From contig JAJZNM010000042.1 of the NCBI GenBank assembly GCA_021852325.1, positions 1 through 12,506 on the forward strand: DNA of 12,506 bases, read 5' to 3'. Positions 1 to 7,334 of the stretch are shown piece after piece. Each line of letters starts with the position of its first letter. Position 1 is the first letter of the stretch. The DNA comes from Pseudomonadota bacterium. Lineage in GTDB: Bacteria > Pseudomonadota > Gammaproteobacteria > JAKAQQ01. The position numbers were made by a program, and so were the translations under genes. The notes beneath the pieces were generated by a model. The model did no database searches, was not told the DNA's origin, and saw only the letters and a list, made by a program, of their open reading frames with translations.

Positions 1-153
1 TCCCATGAAGAGGAGCTGACCATAGGCGGCCGGCCGCGCGACAGCCATCCAGCGTAGCCGCCCGGTCGCTGATCCCGCCAATCCAAAAAAAGACTGGGCG
101 AGTGCGAGAAGGAGCGCCAGGATCAGCGCGTAGACGCCGATTTCAGCAATCAT
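1..153 (-). CDS. ccmF: Cytochrome c haem lyase subunit CcmF, N-terminal fragment
   Basis: CcmF is the large inner-membrane subunit that takes haem from holo-CcmE and attaches it to CXXCH motifs of apocytochromes c in the periplasm. Only the first 51 codons are in the window; the gene runs off the left edge. The visible protein begins MIAEIG, continues into a hydrophobic first membrane helix (about residues 7-27), and then has the ARPAAYGQLLF stretch typical of CcmF N-termini. The ATG overlaps the ccmE stop as ATGA (150-153), and a GGGAGG Shine-Dalgarno sequence lies 9 bases upstream inside ccmE. Position as last visible gene of ccmABCDEF agrees with the family assignment. The rest of the protein, including the WWD region and haem-ligand histidines, cannot be checked here. 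Confidence 0.9.
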   Translation of the reverse strand, partial: MIAEIGVYALILALLLALAQSFFGLAGSATGRLRWMAVARPAAYGQLLFMG

Positions 154-620
154 GAACGTGCGCCTCCCGCGAGATCCCGCTTGAGCGCCAGCATCTTTTC
201 CTGGCCGGACGAAGGCTTGAGTGGGTGAATGCCGGGCGGCATGTACTTCGCCCCGTGCTTGGCCAGCACCTGGGTTGCCTCAAAGATGCCGTTCACCATC
301 CGTCCCCGCACGACGATACCCTGCCCGACCCGAAAGAGATCCGGCAGGATGCCGGTATAGACGACCGGTACCGCATGGTGGTAATCGGTGAGCGTGAAGT
401 TCACGGTCATGCTGCCAGGTAGGCGCCGGACACTCCCCTTTTCGACGATCCCCCCGAGCCGGAACTGTCCATGGGCTGGCGCACGCCCGTCATAGAGCTG
501 GGTCGGGGTGATGTAGTAGAGCAGGTCCCCATTGAAGGCCCGCAGCGCGAACCCGACCGCAAGCGCCACACAGCCGAGCATCAAGAGCACCATCACGAGA
601 CGCTGATGTCGCCGGGTCAT
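150..620 (-). CDS. ccmE: Periplasmic haem chaperone CcmE
   Basis: CcmE binds haem covalently through a histidine and carries it from the CcmABCD complex to CcmF. The 156-residue length is normal for the family. The protein has a short basic N-terminus, one membrane anchor (about 8-28), and the FNGDLLYYITPTQL segment that opens the beta-barrel domain. The C-terminal haem-binding motif is LAKHGAKYMPP, with H122 as the expected covalent ligand and Y126 as the expected axial ligand, in the usual HxxxY spacing. The start overlaps the ccmD stop (ATGA, 617-620), and a GGAG Shine-Dalgarno lies 8 bases upstream. The stop overlaps the ccmF start. It is coupled in translation with both neighbours and probably has no promoter of its own. 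Confidence 0.96.
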   Translation of the reverse strand: MTRRHQRLVMVLLMLGCVALAVGFALRAFNGDLLYYITPTQLYDGRAPAHGQFRLGGIVEKGSVRRLPGSMTVNFTLTDYHHAVPVVYTGILPDLFRVGQGIVVRGRMVNGIFEATQVLAKHGAKYMPPGIHPLKPSSGQEKMLALKRDLAGGARS

Positions 621-793
621 GACTGGTTCTCCCGGGAAGCCTGGTGCACCTCACGCACGTCGCGGAGCACGGATTTCTCGCGCAGATGAGCCAGGTAGAT
701 GTTGAAGAGCATCGTGAAAAGACCCATCCCAAATGCCGGCCAGACGAATACGCCAAAACGGCCCATGGTCAGGAACTCGTGGAAAGAGGTCAT
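617..793 (-). CDS. ccmD: Haem exporter accessory protein CcmD (58 aa)
   Basis: CcmD is a small single-span membrane protein that helps release holo-CcmE from the CcmABC complex. The start was chosen at the ATG overlapping the ccmC stop as ATGA (790-793), which gives 58 residues. A longer in-frame reading up to 985 would lie entirely inside ccmC and is rejected. An AGGTGG Shine-Dalgarno sits 7 bases upstream of the chosen ATG. The protein starts MTSFHEFLTMG, has one hydrophobic helix (about 12-34) ending in NIYLAH, then a charged tail, which is the usual CcmD layout. CcmD sequences are poorly conserved, so the call rests on size, topology and position between ccmC and ccmE. Confidence 0.92.
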   Translation of the reverse strand: MTSFHEFLTMGRFGVFVWPAFGMGLFTMLFNIYLAHLREKSVLRDVREVHQASRENQS

Positions 794-1530
794 GATCCGA
801 CCACCTTGCGCGTCCACTCCCGGTCCGCTTCCCGCAGGAGAATCTCGGAACGGGCGCGCCACAGGACCAGCCAGCCGTAGTAGAACATGAAACCCGCCAT
901 CATGACGAGGAGTGGCCACAGCATGGACGGGGCGATCTCCGAGGTCAGTCCCTTGAAGCTCGAGCCCTGGTGCAGGGTCTGCCACCAGTCGACGGAATAA
1001 TGCACGATCGGAACATCGATCGCGCCGACCAAGGCGAGAATCGCAGCTGCTCGGTCACCGGTCTGCTGATCCTCGAATGAACGGTTGAGGGTGATGAATC
1101 CAAGGTAGAGAAAAAACAGAATGAGTTCCGAGGTGAGACGTGCATCCCAGACCCAGTAGGTGCCCCACATGGGCTTCCCCCAGAGCGATCCCGTGACCAA
1201 GGCAACCGCCGTGAAGGCGGCCCCGAGCGGTGCGGAGGCTGCAGCGACCGCGTAGGCGAGGCGCATGCGCCAGACGAGACCGACAAAGGCACTCGCCGCC
1301 ATGACCATAAACACAAAAAGGGACATCCAGGCGCTCGGCACATGGACGTACATGATGCGATAGCCGTTCCCCTGCTGGAAATCGCGCGGTGCAAGCCAGA
1401 GTCCGCCATAGAGTCCCACGAGGATCAGAACGAGCGCGATCCAGGCAAACGCCCGGCCCCAGGGTTTGGACAGCTCATAGAAATGCGGCGGCGAAGCCAG
1501 GCGGTGGAAAAACAGGCGGATGGCGGTCAT
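790..1530 (-). CDS. ccmC: Haem transporter/handling protein CcmC
   Basis: CcmC is an integral inner-membrane protein that presents haem to CcmE in the periplasm. The 246-residue protein has about six hydrophobic segments. It contains the tryptophan-rich signature of the haem-handling family: WGKPMWGTYWVWDARLTS at about 117-134. Periplasmic histidines flank it: H63 in YVHVPSAW and H177 in PIVHYSVDWWQTLHQGS, which match the two essential histidines known in the family. The ATG at 1528-1530 lies 3 bases after the ccmB stop, with GAGG 8 bases upstream inside ccmB. The stop overlaps the ccmD start. Sequence and context agree, so confidence is high. Confidence 0.97.
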   Translation of the reverse strand: MTAIRLFFHRLASPPHFYELSKPWGRAFAWIALVLILVGLYGGLWLAPRDFQQGNGYRIMYVHVPSAWMSLFVFMVMAASAFVGLVWRMRLAYAVAAASAPLGAAFTAVALVTGSLWGKPMWGTYWVWDARLTSELILFFLYLGFITLNRSFEDQQTGDRAAAILALVGAIDVPIVHYSVDWWQTLHQGSSFKGLTSEIAPSMLWPLLVMMAGFMFYYGWLVLWRARSEILLREADREWTRKVVGS

Positions 1531-1533
1531 GGT

Positions 1534-2202
1534 TCAGGCCTCGTAGCTCACTTTGAGTGCCGTGGAGATGGCCTTGGGGACCAGACCCACAGTCAGGAAA
1601 AAAAGCGTGGCCAGCAGGTACAGCGCCGGCCGCGGATTCTCCCGGGCCGCGGCCAGCAAGGCGCTGTGCGCACCAAAAATGAGGATAGGAGTCGCGACCG
1701 GAAGCAGGAGGATCGCGACCAGCATGCCGGACTCGCGCAGGCTCACCGTGAGCGCCGCACCCAACGCACCGAGGAAACTCAAGGCGACAGTTCCGAGTAG
1801 CAGGCCGACCAGCAGGACTGCGAGGGCACGCACCGGGAACGACAGCCAGAGGACCAGGATCGGACTCATGATGATCAGGGGAAGCGACGTCACCGTCCAG
1901 AATGAGATGACTTTCAAAAAGACGCGAAGTTCCAGCGAGGATGGGCTCAGGATCCATTGTTCCAGGACGCCCTCCTCATAATCCTGGCGGAACAGCGACT
2001 CGAGCCCGAGAAAAGTCGCGAGCATCACGTCCACCCAGATCACCCCGGGGGCGATCAATCGCAGCGTGGCGGGACGGGGAGTCATGGCGAGCGGGAACAA
2101 TGCCGCCACCACCACAAAGAAAACGAGCGGCAAGAGCACGCGGCGACGCTCGCGCCAGGAAAGGCCGAGCTCGGAGCGGAAAAACCGGATCCACGGATTC
2201 AT
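1534..2202 (-). CDS. ccmB: Haem exporter ABC permease CcmB
   Basis: CcmB is the membrane subunit of the CcmAB ABC transporter, whose ATP hydrolysis drives release of haem-loaded CcmE from CcmC. The protein has 222 residues, the usual length, with about six membrane segments. Family-like stretches are the early LFPLAMTP, then IAPGVIWVDVMLATFLGLESLFRQD (about 50-74; acidic and basic residues after a hydrophobic helix), and LPLIIMSPILVL (about 107-118). GALGAALTVSLRESGMLV (about 144-161) and LPVATPILIFG (about 167-177) follow. Its start overlaps the ccmA stop as ATGA (2199-2202), typical of tightly coupled transporter subunits. No strong Shine-Dalgarno is visible, so translation probably depends on coupling to ccmA. 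Confidence 0.96.
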   Translation of the reverse strand: MNPWIRFFRSELGLSWRERRRVLLPLVFFVVVAALFPLAMTPRPATLRLIAPGVIWVDVMLATFLGLESLFRQDYEEGVLEQWILSPSSLELRVFLKVISFWTVTSLPLIIMSPILVLWLSFPVRALAVLLVGLLLGTVALSFLGALGAALTVSLRESGMLVAILLLPVATPILIFGAHSALLAAARENPRPALYLLATLFFLTVGLVPKAISTALKVSYEA

Positions 2203-2837
2203 GCCACGGTCCCGAGTGCGATCTGGAAGGTCGGTTTGAGACGTGCCGGCAGGCGCTGGTGCGTTGCGACAATCGCCATGCCGCCATCCGCAAGATGCGC
2301 CGAGAGGTGATCGGCGAACCGTTCGATCCCGGAGCGGTCGAGCGATGTGGTCGGCTCATCCAGAAGCCAGAGTCGCGCCGGGAAGGCCCAGAGGCGACTC
2401 AGCGCGATCCGGCGTTTCTGGCCCTGGGAGAGCTTGACACAGGGCACGGCTTTCAGGGCATCCATCTCGTAATACCCGAGTCCTTCCTGAATTTCCCTTT
2501 GGCGATCCCGGAACTGGCGCAGCGCCGCAAAGAGCTCAAGGTTTTCCTCGCCGTTGAGCGCCCCCTTGAGCCCATCACTGTGCGCGAGATAATGCGTGCG
2601 CGAGCGGTGCTCGTCACTCGCCCGGTCGAAGCGGGAGTCGTCCCACAAGAGTTCGCCTGCTTCGAGGCGTCCCAACCCGCAAAGGACTCTCAGCAACGTG
2701 CTTTTGCCAGAGCCATTGGGGCCGGTCAGCTCCACAAACCCACCGGGCGGGAGTTCAAAGGAGAGCGAGCGGGCCAGCAAATGGCGCCCCCGACGTAGCT
2801 CCAGTGCACGGACGGCAAGCCCGGAAGGCATGGTCAC
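2199..2837 (-). CDS. ccmA: Haem exporter ATP-binding protein CcmA
   Basis: CcmA is the cytoplasmic ATPase partner of CcmB. The 212-residue protein shows all ABC elements in order. These are Walker A GPNGSGKST (39-47), signature LSQGQKRR (136-143), Walker B LWLLDEP (156-162) and H-loop H193 in ATHQ. The start is ambiguous between a GTG at 2835-2837 and an ATG two codons later (2829-2831); an in-frame stop lies a few codons upstream, so no longer form is possible. The GTG overlaps, as GTGA, the stop of a possible 20-codon leader ORF, which mirrors the ATGA coupling in the rest of the operon. It is the first recognised gene of the ccm unit and its stop overlaps the ccmB start. Confidence 0.96.
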   Translation of the reverse strand: MTMPSGLAVRALELRRGRHLLARSLSFELPPGGFVELTGPNGSGKSTLLRVLCGLGRLEAGELLWDDSRFDRASDEHRSRTHYLAHSDGLKGALNGEENLELFAALRQFRDRQREIQEGLGYYEMDALKAVPCVKLSQGQKRRIALSRLWAFPARLWLLDEPTTSLDRSGIERFADHLSAHLADGGMAIVATHQRLPARLKPTFQIALGTVA

Positions 2838-2896
2838 CGGTGCCCAGAGTCGTCAACGCACCCCGGCATCTTGATGGCATAGGCCAGAAACTTCAA
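2834..2896 (-). other. Candidate 20-codon leader ORF upstream of ccmA
   Basis: A short reading frame starts at TTG (2894-2896), begins MKFLAYAIKMPG, and ends with TGA at 2834-2836. That stop overlaps the GTG codon of ccmA (GTGA). An AGGTGG Shine-Dalgarno-like sequence stands 9 bases before the TTG, a proper spacing. The frame is open a further ten codons upstream but has no better start there. No family is recognised. It could be a translated coupling peptide, a remnant of a former gene, or chance; the non-ATG start and small size keep confidence low. Confidence 0.25.
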
Positions 2897-2908
2897 GGGC
2901 GAGTCCCA

Positions 2909-2924
2909 CCTGGGGAGACCCAGG
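2909..2924. repeat. Small perfect hairpin in the ccm leader
   Basis: CCTGGG (2909-2914) and CCCAGG (2919-2924) form a perfect 6-bp inverted repeat around a 4-base loop. It lies between the candidate ccm -10 box and the possible leader ORF, so it would fold at the 5' end of the transcript close to the AGGTGG ribosome site. A regulatory role is only inferred. Confidence 0.35.
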
Positions 2925-2942
2925 GGTTGTCAGACTCGGGTA

Positions 2943-2948
2943 ATTATA
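2943..2948 (-). promoter_or_regulatory. Candidate ccm operon promoter, -10 box
   Basis: The minus strand reads TATAAT, a perfect sigma70 -10 hexamer in an otherwise GC-rich spacer. It lies about 106 bases upstream of the ccmA GTG codon. No good TTGACA-like -35 is present at 16-18 bases, so the promoter may be weak or activator-dependent. The placement in the only sizeable gap upstream of ccmA supports the call. Confidence 0.45.
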
Positions 2949-3021
2949 GCCGACCTGACCGGGTCGACCTTGATCTCACGCAAATCCTCCGAGGATCCCG
3001 GCTCACCGGCCCGTTCTGGGT

Positions 3022-3046
3022 CTCGCGACGGCACGTCCGTCCCGAG
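3022..3046 (-). terminator. Hairpin just after the acyl-CoA dehydrogenase gene
   Basis: CTCG-C-GACGG (3022-3031) pairs with CCGTC-C-CGAG (3037-3046): ten stem positions with one C/C mismatch and a 5-base loop. It starts about a dozen bases after the dehydrogenase stop (3058-3060). There is no T-run on the minus strand, so it may be a pause, a 3'-end stabiliser or a Rho-assisted terminator rather than an intrinsic one. Confidence 0.35.
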
Positions 3047-3057
3047 GGTCCGACGTT

Positions 3058-4830
3058 TCAGAGCTCGGAATCCTCGAGGGCCATGATCGACGCACCGGGA
3101 GCTCTCGCGGCCGCCGCATAGGCCTCTGCACGGGGCAGGAGCTGTGCCAGATAAAACTCCGCGATCCGGATTTTTCTCGTCAGGAACGGCTGGCGATCAC
3201 TCCCGGTCGGGGCACGCATGGCCGCTGCGGCGGATTGCGCGAGCAGCCAGCCGCCGAGTACCGTCCCCGACAACATGAGCAGCGGAAAGGCGGCCCCGCC
3301 CGAATGGTTGGGATCGCGCGGGAACTCGCCGAGGAGGTGTTCCACCACCTCATTGAGCAACTCGACCCGTTTGCGGAGTGGTTCCACGAGGTGCGCGGCC
3401 ACACCGAGTTCCGGGCTACCGAGGCTCCTTTGCAACTCTGCGTGGATGAGCCCCCAAGCCCGACCCCGGTCACGGATCAGCTTGCGTCCGAGGAGATCCA
3501 TCGCCTGGATACCCGTGGTGCCTTCATAGATGGTGAGGATCCGAGCATCGCGGTAGAGCTGGGCCACCCCGGTTTCCTCAACATAGCCCATCCCGCCATG
3601 GACCTGGATCGCGAGCGAAGTGACTTCCTGTGCCATTTCCGTGGCGAAACCCTTGACGATGGGGGTGAGGAACGCCACCTGGGCACCGGTTGCGGACCGC
3701 TCGGACTCCGATTCGGTGTGGCGCGCGAGGTCGGAGAGGTAAAAGGCCCAGAGTGTGAGCGCCCGGGCCGCTTCCGTCTGGGCCGCCATGGTGAGCAGCA
3801 TCCGCCGCACGTCGGGATGTTTGATGATGGCGACCCGATCCTCGCCGGTTTTGAGGTCCCGGCCCTGTATCCGGTTGCGTGCAAAATCCCGGGCAGCCTG
3901 AAAGGCCTGCTCGGCGATCCCGACGCCCTGCTGACCGACGGAGAGGCGCGCCCGGTTCATCATGATAAACATGTGCTCCATGCCCTGATGGAGGCCACCC
4001 AACTGCTCGGCATGGGCTCCCGCCGGCTCGCCGTAGGCCAGGACACAGGTCGGCGAGGCATGGATGCCCATCTTGTGTTCGATCGACAATGCCCGGACGG
4101 CATTGGGGCGGGAGCTCTCGGGTGGCACACCGCAATAACGTGGGACGATGAACAGCGTGAGCCCGCGCGTTCCGGGAGGAGCCCCGGGTGTCCGGGCCAG
4201 GACGAGATGGATGATGTTCTCGGTGAGGTCGTGCTCCCCATAGGTAATGTAGATCTTCTGCCCGCGCAACGCATAATGGTCGCCCGCAGGAGTGGCCAAC
4301 GACTCGATCAGGCCGAGATCGGAACCTGCCTGGGGTTCGGTCAGATTCATGGTCCCGGTCCATTTTCCGGTCACGAGCTTTTCAAGATATCGCTGCTTCT
4401 GGTCCGGGCTCCCGCAAAGCGCGAGCGTGTCGATGGCGCCTTGGGTGAGCAACGGGCATAGGGCAAACGAAAGGTTGGCAGACTGCCACATCTCGTTCAG
4501 GGCAGCACCGACCACTTCCGGCAGTCCCTGCCCGCCGTACTCCCGGCTGGCCGAAACCCCGTTCCAGCCGTCTGCCACAAAGCGCTGGTACGCCGACTTG
4601 AAGGCGGGCGGCATGACCACCCCCGAGGTGGTGAGACGCGCCCCATCACGGTCTCCGGACTGGTTGATCGGCGCGAGCACCTCGGAGGCGAAACGCCCCC
4701 CTTCCTCCAGGATCGCCTCCGTGACCGCAGGATCAAAGTCCGCAAAGGCGGAGAGGCGAAACAGCCGCTCGATGGGGAACAGTTCGCGAAACAGGAACTC
4801 AAAATCTGCAATCGGTGGGCGGTAACTCAT
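3058..4830 (-). CDS. Acyl-CoA dehydrogenase, large 590-residue class
   Basis: This is an FAD-dependent alpha,beta-dehydrogenase of acyl-CoA thioesters, which passes electrons to electron-transfer flavoprotein. At 590 residues it belongs to the long class with an extra C-terminal domain, the group that includes DmdC-type and FadE-like enzymes, rather than the roughly 380-residue short-chain class. Visible elements are REYGGQGLPE (96-105), the FAD/substrate motif MNLTEPQAGSD (161-171), GQKIYITYGEHD (190-201), and VHGGMGYVEETG (410-421). YRDARILTIYEGTTGIQ (426-442) follows, with E436 as the expected catalytic base. The tail after about 460 is the C-terminal domain. The ATG at 4828-4830 has only a weak AGGA upstream. 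The gene stands alone, divergent from the peptidase gene. Substrate chain length cannot be told from the sequence; methylthiopropionyl-CoA activity is possible but not supported by neighbours. Confidence 0.93.
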   Translation of the reverse strand: MSYRPPIADFEFLFRELFPIERLFRLSAFADFDPAVTEAILEEGGRFASEVLAPINQSGDRDGARLTTSGVVMPPAFKSAYQRFVADGWNGVSASREYGGQGLPEVVGAALNEMWQSANLSFALCPLLTQGAIDTLALCGSPDQKQRYLEKLVTGKWTGTMNLTEPQAGSDLGLIESLATPAGDHYALRGQKIYITYGEHDLTENIIHLVLARTPGAPPGTRGLTLFIVPRYCGVPPESSRPNAVRALSIEHKMGIHASPTCVLAYGEPAGAHAEQLGGLHQGMEHMFIMMNRARLSVGQQGVGIAEQAFQAARDFARNRIQGRDLKTGEDRVAIIKHPDVRRMLLTMAAQTEAARALTLWAFYLSDLARHTESESERSATGAQVAFLTPIVKGFATEMAQEVTSLAIQVHGGMGYVEETGVAQLYRDARILTIYEGTTGIQAMDLLGRKLIRDRGRAWGLIHAELQRSLGSPELGVAAHLVEPLRKRVELLNEVVEHLLGEFPRDPNHSGGAAFPLLMLSGTVLGGWLLAQSAAAAMRAPTGSDRQPFLTRKIRIAEFYLAQLLPRAEAYAAAARAPGASIMALEDSEL

Positions 4831-4876
4831 GGTCGGGTAGGTATCCTAATTCAATCTTTTGGAATCCAGCTGATCT

Positions 4877-4926
4877 GATGCCTCAAGGAGGCTTGATGCC
4901 GGGGTATTATAAGCCTTGGATGCCTC
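4877..4926. repeat. GATGCC direct repeats in the divergent promoter region
   Basis: GATGCCTC occurs at 4877-4884 and again at 4919-4926, and the core GATGCC occurs between them at 4895-4900. The first copy also takes part in a small hairpin, GCCTC-AAG-GAGGC (4880-4892). The repeats flank the only -10-like sequences in the spacer between the dehydrogenase and the peptidase. They could be operator half-sites for a shared regulator, but the copies are short and may be chance. Confidence 0.3.
4905..4911. promoter_or_regulatory. Overlapping divergent -10 boxes
   Basis: The sequence TATTATA reads TATAAT on the minus strand (4906-4911), a perfect -10 about 76 bases before the dehydrogenase ATG. On the plus strand it reads TATTAT (4905-4910), about 80 bases before the peptidase ATG. 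It is the most AT-rich spot in a 159-base divergent spacer. No convincing -35 is visible in either direction. Confidence 0.35.
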
Positions 4927-4989
4927 TACCCGAGGCGCCGGCTGGAAAGTCGAGTCCCCCGGATCACCGGTTTTGCCGAGGAGCTGACC

Positions 4990-7257
4990 ATGTGGAATGT
5001 TCGAGACGCGTCCAACGCCCCCCTGCCCTCAAGGGGATCTCTCCTCCTCTGGGTTTGCCCCATCCTCCTGGTTGCCCTGTGGGGACACCAGTCGCTTGCC
5101 CATCCGGCCGATTCTTGCCGTACCGAGTTTCCCATCCCGAGTTTTACCGGCTCCCCGCCACTCACCGGGTTCATGCCCCATGCATTCGCCTGGAGTCCCA
5201 ATGGCCAGGATCTGGCCTACCTCATCCGGGACCAGGCGAAAGGACCGAATGCGCTGGTCGTGACCAATGCCCGGACCGGGCGAACCCTTCTGCGCCTGGG
5301 CGTGAACCAGCTGGGCGCAGCCCTCCGCCCGGGATCGAGCATCCACAACGACCGCATCCGTGAATGGACCGGCCGGTACGGGCTCGTCAACTATCGCTGG
5401 TCACCGAGCGGCCACCATCTGCTTTTTGTGAACGGGCAGGTGATCGGCCAGGTCGGGCTCCGGGGTGGCCATGTCTCGGTTCTGGCCCGGGTGCATGGCT
5501 GGCCCACGCAGTTTATGCTCTCGCCCCACGGCCACTGGCTGAGCTTCGTGTTCGATCATACGATCGAACTCGTCAGACGAGGCACGAGTCTCAAGCCGAA
5601 ACCCATCCGGAAGGTGCAGCGCGGGATCCGGATCGGGGCACTCGACTGGACTTACCGCGAAGAACTCGGCATGCGATCGGGGTATGCCTGGTCACCCCGC
5701 GGACAGACCCTGGCCTTCATCGAGTTCGATGAACACGGTGTCCTCCGTTACCCGCTCCTCAACAACGTCCGACAGCATCCCACGATCTACTGGCAACGTT
5801 ATCCCGAGCCCGGCGCCCACAATCCCCGAGCGCGTCTGGGCCTGTACGATGCCCGGACGGGGACCATCCGCTGGCTGTCCATTCCCGGGCTCGCCGAGGG
5901 CTACCTGGCCCGGTTCGGCTGGTATGAACATGGCCGGGCCCTTTACGCAGAAGTCCTGAACCGTGCCCAGAACCGTCTTCGGCTCGAGCGGATCTCGCCG
6001 CGGCAGGGAACGGTCCGGAACCTCCTCACCGTCACCGACCCCGACTGGATCGTGGTTCACAACGACCTCGCGTTTCTTCCGCATGGCGGGTTTATCTTCG
6101 GAACGGACCAGAGCGGATGGCACCACCTCTACCGGTACAACTCTGAGGGTGTCCAGGTCGCCTCGCTGACACCCGGTCCAGGAAATGTTGCCCGCCTCCT
6201 CGCCGTCGATGCACGCACCCGGCGGGTCTATTACCTCATTTCACCCGGATCCGGCCCGCGCACCGACCGCATCGAATCCGTCTCATTCCATGGGGAAAAC
6301 CGGCACCGCCTGTTCCCGACACGGGCCAGCGAGACGGCAATTGTGGCCCCCCATGCACACTACCTCCTCCTCACGCGCTCAGATCCAACCACCCCTCCGG
6401 TCCTGACCGTCCGGGCACTGGATGGGAAAACCCGCTGGACACTCGCCCGGGGGAAGCTCCCTACCACCCTCTCTCTCGCCTCGCCCCGCTTCCTCAGGAT
6501 TCCGTCCGCGGATCCCGCCATTGACATCAATGCCGAGATCTTTTATCCCGCGCACTTCAACCCCCATCACCACTATCCCGTCGTCATGTATCAATACGGC
6601 GGGCCGGATGTCCCGGCGCTCATCAGCCGGAGCTGGAACCCATGGATCGTCTACGATGAACGCCTCGCGTGCGAGGGCTTCGTCGTGTTCGAAGCAGACA
6701 ACCGTGCCGCGAGCACGTTCAGCCACACGGAGCAGGCTCTCGTCAAGGACCACCTGGGACGGATCGAGCTCGAAGACCAGGAGGCGGCCGTGGATTGGCT
6801 CAAAAGGCAGTCCTATGTCGCCGCATCACGAATCGGGATCTGGGGCTGGAGTTATGGCGGATACATGACGCTTTACGAACTCACGCATGCACCTCGCGTC
6901 TGGCGCGCGGGAATCGCGGTTGCACCGGTGACACGCTGGCAGGACTATGACTCGATCTACACGGAACGCTACATGGGCACACCCCAATCGAATCCCTTGG
7001 GCTACGCGGCCAGTTCGGACGTGCGCGAGGCGGCCAGGCTGCGCGCGCACCTCCTCCTGGTCGCGGGCACCGGTGACGACAACGTCCACTGGCAGAACAC
7101 GCTTCAGTTCATTCAGGCACTCATCCGCGCGGATCGTCCCTACCGGCTCCTCATTTTTCCGAACAACACGCACGTGCTCTCGGGTCACCGGACACGCCTC
7201 GAGCTCTTCCGGACCATGAACCGCTTCTGGAAAGAGACCTTGCTCAGGCGGCCCTGA
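4990..7257 (+). CDS. Exported dipeptidyl-peptidase-IV-like serine peptidase (S9)
   Basis: The product is predicted to remove N-terminal dipeptides, typically after Pro or Ala, from peptides in the periplasm or outside the cell. At 755 residues it has the standard DPP IV layout. A basic N-terminus is followed by a hydrophobic export segment (about 18-32), with likely cleavage after QSLA (37/38). A beta-propeller domain (about 60-490) contains DWTYREEL (219-226), whose Glu pair E224/E225 matches the double-Glu motif that anchors the substrate amino group in DPP IV. The C-terminal alpha/beta-hydrolase domain has the nucleophile S621 in GWSYGG, D696 in GTGDDNVHW, and H728 in NNTHVLSG. YTERYMGTP (657-665) is also DPP-IV-like. 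A GAGGAG Shine-Dalgarno lies 6 bases before the ATG. The gene is monocistronic, divergent from the dehydrogenase and convergent with the LOG gene. Confidence 0.93.
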   Translation: MWNVRDASNAPLPSRGSLLLWVCPILLVALWGHQSLAHPADSCRTEFPIPSFTGSPPLTGFMPHAFAWSPNGQDLAYLIRDQAKGPNALVVTNARTGRTLLRLGVNQLGAALRPGSSIHNDRIREWTGRYGLVNYRWSPSGHHLLFVNGQVIGQVGLRGGHVSVLARVHGWPTQFMLSPHGHWLSFVFDHTIELVRRGTSLKPKPIRKVQRGIRIGALDWTYREELGMRSGYAWSPRGQTLAFIEFDEHGVLRYPLLNNVRQHPTIYWQRYPEPGAHNPRARLGLYDARTGTIRWLSIPGLAEGYLARFGWYEHGRALYAEVLNRAQNRLRLERISPRQGTVRNLLTVTDPDWIVVHNDLAFLPHGGFIFGTDQSGWHHLYRYNSEGVQVASLTPGPGNVARLLAVDARTRRVYYLISPGSGPRTDRIESVSFHGENRHRLFPTRASETAIVAPHAHYLLLTRSDPTTPPVLTVRALDGKTRWTLARGKLPTTLSLASPRFLRIPSADPAIDINAEIFYPAHFNPHHHYPVVMYQYGGPDVPALISRSWNPWIVYDERLACEGFVVFEADNRAASTFSHTEQALVKDHLGRIELEDQEAAVDWLKRQSYVAASRIGIWGWSYGGYMTLYELTHAPRVWRAGIAVAPVTRWQDYDSIYTERYMGTPQSNPLGYAASSDVREAARLRAHLLLVAGTGDDNVHWQNTLQFIQALIRADRPYRLLIFPNNTHVLSGHRTRLELFRTMNRFWKETLLRRP

Positions 7258-7262
7258 GCACT

Positions 7263-7304
7263 CCCGCCTGACGGGCCTGGGCGGGGCTCGCCTGAACGGG
7301 TTTT
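7263..7304 (+). terminator. Hairpin-rich region with TTTT after the peptidase gene
   Basis: Just after the peptidase stop, CCCGCC (7263-7268) pairs with GGCGGG (7280-7285). An alternative stem GGCG/CGCC (7280-7283 with 7289-7292) competes with it. A near-direct repeat, CCTGACGGG and CCTGAACGGG, spans the element, and TTTT follows at 7301-7304. The T-run is short and separated from the best stem, so this is a probable but imperfect terminator. Confidence 0.4.
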
Positions 7305-7317
7305 GTGCGACGAAGAG

Positions 7318-7334
7318 GAGTCCGGAGCGGACTC
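7318..7334. terminator. Inverted repeat overlapping the LOG gene stop
   Basis: GAGTCC (7318-7323) and GGACTC (7329-7334) form a perfect 6-bp stem with a 5-base loop. The LOG stop codon (7333-7335, minus strand) lies in its base. With the neighbouring structure it may end transcription from both convergent genes. No long T-run follows on the minus strand. Confidence 0.3.

Noticed and set aside
794..985. Extended ccmD start at 985
   Set aside because: The extension lies within ccmC in another frame and has no hydrophobic or CcmD-like features; the ATGA-coupled start fits much better.
1941..2798. Plus-strand frame of 285 codons opposite ccmA and ccmB
   Set aside because: Composition is Arg/Pro/Gly-rich low complexity, and it crosses two certain genes on the other strand.
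3235..4461. Long plus-strand frame of 408 codons opposite the acyl-CoA dehydrogenase
   Set aside because: It lies fully antisense to a gene with unmistakable motifs, has no family-like sequence, and is the usual mirror frame in GC-rich coding DNA.
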